From: Actinobacteria bacterium 69-20 | Lineage (GTDB): Bacteria > Actinomycetota > Actinomycetes > Mycobacteriales > Nakamurellaceae | Direction of reading: 5' to 3' | Length of the DNA stretch: 64,000 nt | NCBI GenBank assembly: GCA_001897425.1 | Contig: MKSW01000033.1 | Location: forward strand, 525,776 to 589,775 | Shown here: positions 58,643-64,000 of the stretch, one piece after another | How the letters are laid out: each line of letters begins with the position of its first letter | How positions within the stretch are numbered: position 1 is the first letter of the stretch | Position numbers and translations under genes: made by a program | Notes under the pieces: generated by a model | Seen by the model: the letters and a program-made list of their open reading frames with translations, nothing else | Databases searched by the model: none | What the model was told of the DNA's origin: nothing

Positions 58643-58708
58643 CGGCATCGCATGTCGCTTGCCCCTGGCGTCGATCCGGGCCAGCGGAAACGCATCGAAA
58701 GGAAACAC

Positions 58709-59617
58709 GTGCGCATTTACGGCCCCATTCGGAACAATTCCTGGGCATTGGCATTGCATGGCGGGGCGGGGGGTTGGGTCGAGGAACTCGCCGTCCAGAG
58801 TGAGGGCGAATATGCGCAGGGGCTGCGCGACGCCTACCGAGCAGGTTCAGACGTGCTAGAGGCAGGCGGCACCGCCGAGGACGCGGTCGTCGCCGCCGTG
58901 CTGGTGCTGGAGGACTATCCATTGTTCAATGCCGGTCGGGGGTCCGCGGTGCGCTGCGACGGCAGCGTGACGACGGACGCGGCGCTGATGCTCGGGGCCG
59001 GACGGGCCGGCGCCATCGCCGCCACCCGCTGGGCACGAAATCCCATTCTCGCCGCGCAGCGCGTGCTGCGGGAGGGCGACTGTGTGCTGCGTACGGACGT
59101 TCCACGCGAACAGGTCGCGGAATGGGGCCTGGAGGTGGCGGAGCAGGACTACTTCCTCACCCCGGGCCGGATCGCCCAGCAACGCAATGTCGCCGCCGGA
59201 CTCCTGGCCGCGCAGCCGCACGGCACGGTCGGCGCTGTCGCGAGGGACGCCTCGGGGGCCCTCGCCGCAGCCACCTCCACCGGCGGCATGGTGAACCAGT
59301 ACCCGGGCCGGATCGGCGACAGTCCGATCATCGGATCCGGCACGTACGCCCGCGACGGCGTGGTCGCGGTGTCGTGCACCGGCTACGGCGAGTCTTTCAT
59401 TCAGGGCGTGGTCGCGCATGAGATCGCATCATTGCTGCGGCATGCCGGGATGACGCTGGCAGATGCGGTGGAACGAGTACTGCGTGAGGAGGTCGAGCGT
59501 CGGGACGCGGACGGCGGGATCATCGCCGTCGACGCCGACGGAACGGTGGTGATCGGTCACAACTCGCCGGCGATGTTCGGTGCGTTCCTGGACCAAACCG
59601 TGACCGTTCTGGTGTGA
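58709..59617 (+). CDS. iaaA: Isoaspartyl peptidase/L-asparaginase (Ntn hydrolase), copy 2
   Basis: This 302-residue enzyme has the classic features: LALHGGAGG at the N-terminus, FNAGRGS, and the autocatalytic Thr173 in HGTVGAVARD, followed by ATSTGGMVNQYPGRIGDSPI. It should hydrolyse beta-aspartyl dipeptides and perhaps asparagine. It is only distantly related to copy 1 upstream. I chose GTG 58709, which follows GAAAGGAA; an ATG at 58652 with no ribosome-binding site would add 19 residues. Confidence 0.9.
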   Translation: MRIYGPIRNNSWALALHGGAGGWVEELAVQSEGEYAQGLRDAYRAGSDVLEAGGTAEDAVVAAVLVLEDYPLFNAGRGSAVRCDGSVTTDAALMLGAGRAGAIAATRWARNPILAAQRVLREGDCVLRTDVPREQVAEWGLEVAEQDYFLTPGRIAQQRNVAAGLLAAQPHGTVGAVARDASGALAAATSTGGMVNQYPGRIGDSPIIGSGTYARDGVVAVSCTGYGESFIQGVVAHEIASLLRHAGMTLADAVERVLREEVERRDADGGIIAVDADGTVVIGHNSPAMFGAFLDQTVTVLV

Positions 59618-59671
59618 TCCGGTGAAGGTCTGCGCCGGGATGAGCGGAATCGGCCCCAAGGATCGGCGATT

Positions 59672-60568
59672 GTGAACGACATCCGAGACGATGTTTCGGC
59701 GCGGGTTGCGGAGTTGACCCCGGCCGAGAAGCGTTGTGCCCGAGTACTACTGGCCGACTACCCGGCTGCCGGTCTGGGCTCTGCCGCCGGGTTGGCACGG
59801 TCGGCCGGAACCTCGACGCCGACGGTGCTGCGATTTGTCGCGCGGCTGGGTTTCGGGAACTACCGCGATTTTCAGCGCCGGCTGCGTGAGGAGGCGACTC
59901 GGGCAGCCACCGCGCCGGTGCAGCGGGCCGCCCGGGAACGTCGGCCCGCCGAGGATTCGGGCTGTGCCTTCCGGTCCGCCGTCACCTCCCGCGCCGCCCT
60001 GGCCGGGCATCTGCTCAGGACCGTGCCGGAAGCGGAATTCGATGCCGCCGTCGCGCTGCTCGCCGCGCGGCCCCGCCGCGTATTGGTGTCCGGCGGGTTC
60101 TTCACCAGGCACCTGGCACATCTGTTCGCCGCTCAGCTCAGCCAGCTGATTCGCGGCGTCGAATTCGCCCGCGACCCGCTCACCCAGGACATCGGCAAAT
60201 ACCTGGACCTGACCAAGGACGGCGTCGCCGTCATCATCGATTTCCGCCGATACGAGGAATCGGCTCGATCACTGGCCATGCTTGCGCGTGATCAGGGCGC
60301 CAAGATCGTGTTGCTCACCGATCACGAGCTCTCGCCGACCGCGGAGTTCTCCACGGTCGTCCTGCCCGTGTATGTCGAAGGTGTTCCGTTCGACTCGGAC
60401 GCCGGCCTGCTGATCCTGCTCGAATCGCTGATCGAGGGTGTGTTCACCGCGCTCGGCGAGTCCGCGATCGATCGGATGTCCCGGTGGGAGCGGCACGTGC
60501 AGCTGCCCCGCGCCTTTCGGCGGGACGAGGTGGCGCGGCCGGCGCCGCACGCACACCCGCCCGTGTAG
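59672..60568 (+). CDS. MurR/RpiR-family transcriptional regulator (HTH-SIS)
   Basis: The 298-residue protein has an N-terminal HTH_6 domain (LTPAEKRCARVLLADYPAAG, then STPTVLRFVARLGFGNYRDF) and a C-terminal SIS sugar-isomerase-like domain (RRVLVSGGFFTRHLAHLFAA and later VAVIIDFRRYEESARS). RpiR regulators usually sense phosphosugars or other small anions and act mostly as repressors. It ends the transporter-hydrolase operon and is followed by a TGTA-N6-GTTAC site. It is the probable local regulator of the island. Start GTG 59672. Confidence 0.92.
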   Translation: MNDIRDDVSARVAELTPAEKRCARVLLADYPAAGLGSAAGLARSAGTSTPTVLRFVARLGFGNYRDFQRRLREEATRAATAPVQRAARERRPAEDSGCAFRSAVTSRAALAGHLLRTVPEAEFDAAVALLAARPRRVLVSGGFFTRHLAHLFAAQLSQLIRGVEFARDPLTQDIGKYLDLTKDGVAVIIDFRRYEESARSLAMLARDQGAKIVLLTDHELSPTAEFSTVVLPVYVEGVPFDSDAGLLILLESLIEGVFTALGESAIDRMSRWERHVQLPRAFRRDEVARPAPHAHPPV

Positions 60569-60586
60569 CCGGTCCGGCTGACCGCA

Positions 60587-60602
60587 TGTAGTATCTGTTA
60601 CG
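60587..60602. promoter_or_regulatory. Second candidate operator TGTA-N6-GTTAC
   Basis: TGTAGTATCTGTTACG shares TGTA and GTTAC with the site at 50931-50946 at identical spacing. It overlaps a TAGTAT hexamer (60589-60594), a plausible -10 for the SDR-DUF885-hydrolase operon. Confidence 0.5.
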
Positions 60603-60675
60603 GGAATTGCCTAACGTCCGGTGCCTGTATGGAACGGAACTTCCGCACATGGTGCGGCGTGCGAGGAGGATGCGA

Positions 60676-61374
60676 ATGTCATCGCTGTCGGGCCTGGTCG
60701 CGGTCGTAACCGGAACTGCCCACGGGATCGGCGCCTCGATCGCCGACCTGCTGCAGGACCATCAGGCGCACGTGCACCGCATCGACCGGGAACAGGTCGA
60801 TCTGACGGACTCCGAGCTGACCTCCGCATACCTGCGGGATATCGGCCAGGTCGACATTCTGGTGAACTCCGCCGGCGGTGTCTGCGGCCAGACCCATTCC
60901 CCGATCGAAGAGGTGACCGACGAGGCGTGGGACGCCGTCATCAACGCGAACCTGCGCACGGCGCGCAATGTCGTCCGGGCCGTGGCACCGGGGATGAAGG
61001 AACGTGGGTTCGGCCGGATCGTCACGATCTCCTCCGGCGCCGGACGTAGCGTGAGCCTGACCGGCATCCAGGCCTACACCTCCGCGAAGGCCGGTCTCAT
61101 CGGATTCACCCGGCAAATGGCCTGGGAGCTCGGCCCGTTCGGGATCACCGTCAACTGCATCGCCCCGGGCTTCGTCTTGTCCAACCCGACCACCATCCAG
61201 CAGTGGGAGGGCTACGGCCCGGACGGTCAGGCGGCGTTGGTGAACGGCATCGCTACCCGCCGCATCGGCCAACCGGAGGACATCGCCCGCGGTTGCCTCT
61301 TCTTCGTCGAGCCGTCCGCCGGATGGGTCAGCGGTCAGACGCTGTCCATCGACGGCGGACACTCCCTGTTCTGA
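60676..61374 (+). CDS. Short-chain dehydrogenase/reductase
   Basis: The 232-residue SDR has the cofactor motif TGTAHGIG at 12-19, NSAG, and the catalytic Ser-Tyr-Lys set (ISSGAGRS, then AYTSAKAG near 134-140). It ends GQTLSIDGGHSLF. The short N-terminal region is compact, like 2,3-dihydro-2,3-dihydroxybenzoate dehydrogenases, but the substrate is unknown. I start at ATG 60676, five bases after AGGAGG. A shrunken copy of this gene lies at 48328-48438. It is two bases before the DUF885 gene. Confidence 0.9.
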   Translation: MSSLSGLVAVVTGTAHGIGASIADLLQDHQAHVHRIDREQVDLTDSELTSAYLRDIGQVDILVNSAGGVCGQTHSPIEEVTDEAWDAVINANLRTARNVVRAVAPGMKERGFGRIVTISSGAGRSVSLTGIQAYTSAKAGLIGFTRQMAWELGPFGITVNCIAPGFVLSNPTTIQQWEGYGPDGQAALVNGIATRRIGQPEDIARGCLFFVEPSAGWVSGQTLSIDGGHSLF

Positions 61375-61375
61375 C

Positions 61376-63058
61376 ATGGACACGACCGAACCCGCGGCAC
61401 TCCTGACCGCGCTGGGCGAAGAGTACTTCCGCGTCCGGCACACCTACGACCCGTGGAACGCCACCCTGCTGGGGCTCGATGAATTCGACCACCTGGTCAA
61501 CGACCCCGACCCGCAGGCCGATGCCGAAGCGGCGGCAGCGCTGCGCTCGGTTCAGCAACGGGCGGACGACCTCGATCCGCGAGAGCTGACCGCCGATCAG
61601 CAGGTCGACCGTGACGTACTGATCAGCCTGGCCCGCGGCGCGGCCACCGACGCCGAAGACAGCCTCTGGGCCGCGAACGTGTCCGCCGACGGATACGTCA
61701 GTCCCCAAGGGCTGGTGTTCCAGGCCCTTCCGGTGATGAGCGCCGCCGGCCCGGACGGCACCGACGCCTACCTGACCCGCCTGGCCGCGCTGCCACGCAT
61801 GTTCGGTGCGCTGGCCGAACGCTATCGGTCGGAGATCGCTGGCGGCCGAACCCCCACCCGGGTAGGGGTGGTCAACGCGATCGAGCAACTGGAGGACTAT
61901 CTGGCGCTGGATGACGCCGAGGACGTGCTGCTCGAGCCGGCTCGCGCCGCGTCGTGCGAGACACAGGCCGCGGCGATCATCGGCGGCCAGGTACGCCCGG
62001 CGCTCATCGAGTTCCTCCGCGCACTGAGCGAGGACGTCGCCCCGCACGGCAGGCCCGACGATCGGGTCGGCATCGACCAGATTCCCGGTGGCGACCAGGC
62101 CTACGCCCGCGCCGTCGCCCGGCACACCACCACCGACCGCACACCCGAGGAGATTCACCAGCTGGGCCACGACGTGCTCGCCGAGCTGGAAGCAGGATGG
62201 TCCGCAGTGGGCGGTCGGGTGCTCGGCATTGCCGACCCGATCGAAGTGCGCAAGGCGCTGCGGGTGGACCCGCGGCTACGGTACGAGACCAGTGAGCAGA
62301 TCGTGCAGGGCGCCCGGGCGGCACTGGATCGGGCCATGGCGACGCTGGGCGAGTACTACGACGGTCCGCCGATCCCCCCATGCGACATCGTCGAGATCAA
62401 CCCCGTCGAAGCCAAGCACTCGGCGATGGCCTACTACCGGCCACCGGCACTGGACGGCAGCCGTCACGGGGCGTACTGCGTGTTGACCACCCTGCCGCGG
62501 GAGCGGTTCCGCTACGAGTACGAGGCGCTGGCCTTCCACGAGTCGGTACCCGGCCACCATCTCCAGCTGGCCGCCTGCCAGCAGCTCGACATTCCGCGCT
62601 ACCGAAGGCATCTGGATATCGAGGCGTGCGGTTTCAACGAGGGATGGGGCCTGTACACCGAACTGCTGGCAGAGGAAATCGGGCTGTACTCCGGAGACGT
62701 CGACCTCCTCGGCCGGCTGTCCTTTACCGCCATGCGGGCCTGCCGGCTGGTCGTCGACACCGGCATGCATCACCTGGGCTGGAGCCGGCAGCGCGCCATT
62801 GATTTCATGCGGGCCAATACGGCGACCAACGAGCCGAACATCGTCAACGAGATCGACCGCTATATCGTCTGGCCCGGCCAGGCGCTGGCATACATGGTCG
62901 GGCAGCGCGAGATCCTGCGGCTTCGCGAGGATGCCCGCGCCAGGCTGGGCTCGGCCTTCACCCTAACCCAATTCCACCGGCGGGTACTGCAATACGGGGC
63001 AGTCCCGCTCTCCGTGCTGGCCGCCACCCTCGGCCGGTGGACCGCGGACGAGCACTAG
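61376..63058 (+). CDS. DUF885 family protein (putative zinc peptidase)
   Basis: The 560-residue protein carries the DUF885 signature HESVPGHHLQLA near residue 388, which resembles an HExxH-type zinc site (His-Glu-x4-His-His), and the conserved FNEGWGLYTELLAEE. Family members are mostly uncharacterised, and some are thought to be peptidases related to M3-like zincins. There is no signal peptide, so it should act in the cytoplasm on imported peptides. It lies one base after the SDR stop. Confidence 0.85.
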   Translation: MDTTEPAALLTALGEEYFRVRHTYDPWNATLLGLDEFDHLVNDPDPQADAEAAAALRSVQQRADDLDPRELTADQQVDRDVLISLARGAATDAEDSLWAANVSADGYVSPQGLVFQALPVMSAAGPDGTDAYLTRLAALPRMFGALAERYRSEIAGGRTPTRVGVVNAIEQLEDYLALDDAEDVLLEPARAASCETQAAAIIGGQVRPALIEFLRALSEDVAPHGRPDDRVGIDQIPGGDQAYARAVARHTTTDRTPEEIHQLGHDVLAELEAGWSAVGGRVLGIADPIEVRKALRVDPRLRYETSEQIVQGARAALDRAMATLGEYYDGPPIPPCDIVEINPVEAKHSAMAYYRPPALDGSRHGAYCVLTTLPRERFRYEYEALAFHESVPGHHLQLAACQQLDIPRYRRHLDIEACGFNEGWGLYTELLAEEIGLYSGDVDLLGRLSFTAMRACRLVVDTGMHHLGWSRQRAIDFMRANTATNEPNIVNEIDRYIVWPGQALAYMVGQREILRLREDARARLGSAFTLTQFHRRVLQYGAVPLSVLAATLGRWTADEH

Positions 63059-63066
63059 GAGCTCAC

Positions 63067-63918
63067 ATGGAACTGCTGATCAACGGCTGCCGGCTCAACG
63101 TCGAGGACTCAGGTCCGCGCGACGCTCCCCTGATCATCGCCCACCACGGCGGCGGCGGAATCGGGTCCCTGGAGGAGCCGAAGGCGACCTTCGGCCCGCT
63201 CAGCGACGAGTACCGGGTCATCGTCTTCGATGCCCGGGGCTGCGGACGCAGCGAGGGCATCGAACCGTACTCGCACGCCCAATGGGCCGCCGATGTGGAC
63301 GCCCTGCGTGAGTGGGCTGGTGCGGAGAAGGTCACCGTTGCCGGCGGCTCCTACGGCGGGTTCATCGCCCTGGAGTACGCGGTCGCCTATCCGGGCCAGG
63401 TCGAGGCCGTCATGCTGCGCGACACCGCCGCGGACGGCAGCAATCTCGAGATCGCGTTCGAGAATGCCCGCAATCAGGACCGGATCGAGATCCAATGGGA
63501 GAACTTCAACAGGTACTGGTCCGGTCACATCCGTGACGACGAAGACCTCAAGCAGTGCTGGGCAGAGATGATCGGCCTCTACGACCACACCTACGACCCG
63601 GCCACGTCCAAGGCGCAAGTGGAGGACGGCTTTTACCGGCACGAGGCGCACAACTGGTGCTTCCAGCACAACTGGGACAACTATGACGTCAAGCCGCAAC
63701 TGCCCGGTGTCCGGGTGCCCGTGCTCGTCACCGTCGGCCGTTACGACTGGGTCACCCCGGTCAGCTGCTCGCAGACCATCGCGGACCTGATACCGAACGC
63801 CGAACTCGTCATCTTCGAAAACTCCGGGCATGCGCCGCAGCGCGAGGAGCGCGACCTGTTCCAGCAGGTGATCCGCGACTTCATGCACCGTGCGGTCCCC
63901 CTGGCGGTGAACGCATGA
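63067..63918 (+). CDS. Alpha/beta hydrolase (proline iminopeptidase-like)
   Basis: The 283-residue protein has the oxyanion segment HHGGGGIGS, the nucleophile elbow GGSYGGFIALEYA (Ser near 95), the acid in VGRYDWVTP and the catalytic His in NSGHAPQRE. Its spacing resembles proline iminopeptidases and related aminoacyl hydrolases. ATG 63067 follows CTAGGAG. It overlaps the next gene (ATGA). Exact substrate unknown. Confidence 0.87.
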   Translation: MELLINGCRLNVEDSGPRDAPLIIAHHGGGGIGSLEEPKATFGPLSDEYRVIVFDARGCGRSEGIEPYSHAQWAADVDALREWAGAEKVTVAGGSYGGFIALEYAVAYPGQVEAVMLRDTAADGSNLEIAFENARNQDRIEIQWENFNRYWSGHIRDDEDLKQCWAEMIGLYDHTYDPATSKAQVEDGFYRHEAHNWCFQHNWDNYDVKPQLPGVRVPVLVTVGRYDWVTPVSCSQTIADLIPNAELVIFENSGHAPQREERDLFQQVIRDFMHRAVPLAVNA

Positions 63919-64000
63919 GGTACGTGATCATCGGCGCCGGCGCCATCGGCGGCACACTCGGCGCCCACATGGCCCGAGCCGGACACGATGTGCTGCTGTG
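63915..64000 (+). CDS. Ketopantoate-reductase-like protein (5' end only)
   Basis: The first 28 codons, MRYVIIGAGAIGGTLGAHMA onward, give the NADPH-binding Rossmann motif of PanE/ApbA-type reductases. They closely match the N-terminus of the reductase half of the fusion at 48432-50621. The gene runs past the window's end. Whether it too continues into an amidase cannot be seen. Confidence 0.85.
   Translation, partial: MRYVIIGAGAIGGTLGAHMARAGHDVLL

Overview
The window is the replication-origin region of a high-GC actinomycete chromosome, followed by about 18 kb of accessory DNA. The gene order from the NUDIX hydrolase through MurJ-pseudokinase, trxB, trxA, cwlM, parB, parA, rsmG, jag, yidC, yidD, rnpA and rpmH to dnaA, then dnaN, gnd, recF, a DUF721 gene, gyrB, gyrA, a DUF3566 gene, tRNA-Ile and tRNA-Ala matches the oriC neighbourhood of Mycobacteriales and close relatives. 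A sigM gene, common between murJ and trxB there, is missing. Many genes start with GTG or TTG and many neighbours overlap by one or four bases. I cannot name the genus.

Layout. 0-9.5 kb: mixed metabolic genes (GNAT, LysR/aldo-keto reductase pair, VOC proteins, phosphatase, serA, a DUF4143 ATPase) with two decayed toxin-antitoxin loci. 9.5-22 kb: cell-envelope and redox genes (NUDIX, DUF6049-type protein, MurJ-pseudokinase, TrxB/TrxA, CwlM, aminotransferase, D-Ala-D-Ala-ligase-like). 22.4-25.6 kb: parAB, five parS sites and a hicBA module placed inside the parS cluster. 25.6-30.3 kb: rsmG-jag-yidC-yidD-rnpA-rpmH on the minus strand. 30.3-33.1 kb: dnaA and oriC (DnaA boxes at 32674-32836). 33.1-44.4 kb: dnaN to tRNA-Ala on the plus strand, interrupted by a vapBC-like module between DUF721 and gyrB. 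44.5-46.5 kb: a ParE-type module and a graveyard of truncated genes (ATPase-subtilase pair, AraC regulator, recombinase-like HTH). 46.6-64 kb: a peptide or amide catabolic island with an Opp/Dpp-type ABC importer, two Ntn beta-aspartyl peptidases, a D-aminopeptidase, a creatininase-family amidohydrolase, an M14-like deacylase, a ketopantoate-reductase/amidase fusion, an SDR, a DUF885 protein, an alpha/beta hydrolase, a second ketopantoate reductase and an RpiR-type regulator.

Three signals are not explained by the genes. (1) A 51-nt hairpin occurs twice in the parS cluster with perfect 13-bp stems that differ at three positions by compensatory changes and a loop identical at 24 of 25 bases; a third, wobble-paired relative lies between them. 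(2) A dispersed 19-bp sequence, GCGAACAGCGTCATACCCG, has eight copies matching at 17 or more positions between 9.5 and 39.1 kb, in both orientations, between genes and inside non-conserved gene ends; I saw none after 44.5 kb. (3) A TGTA-N6-GTTAC site lies before both main operons of the island and may be its shared operator.

All coordinates and motifs were read by eye. Family names come from motif recognition, not database searches.
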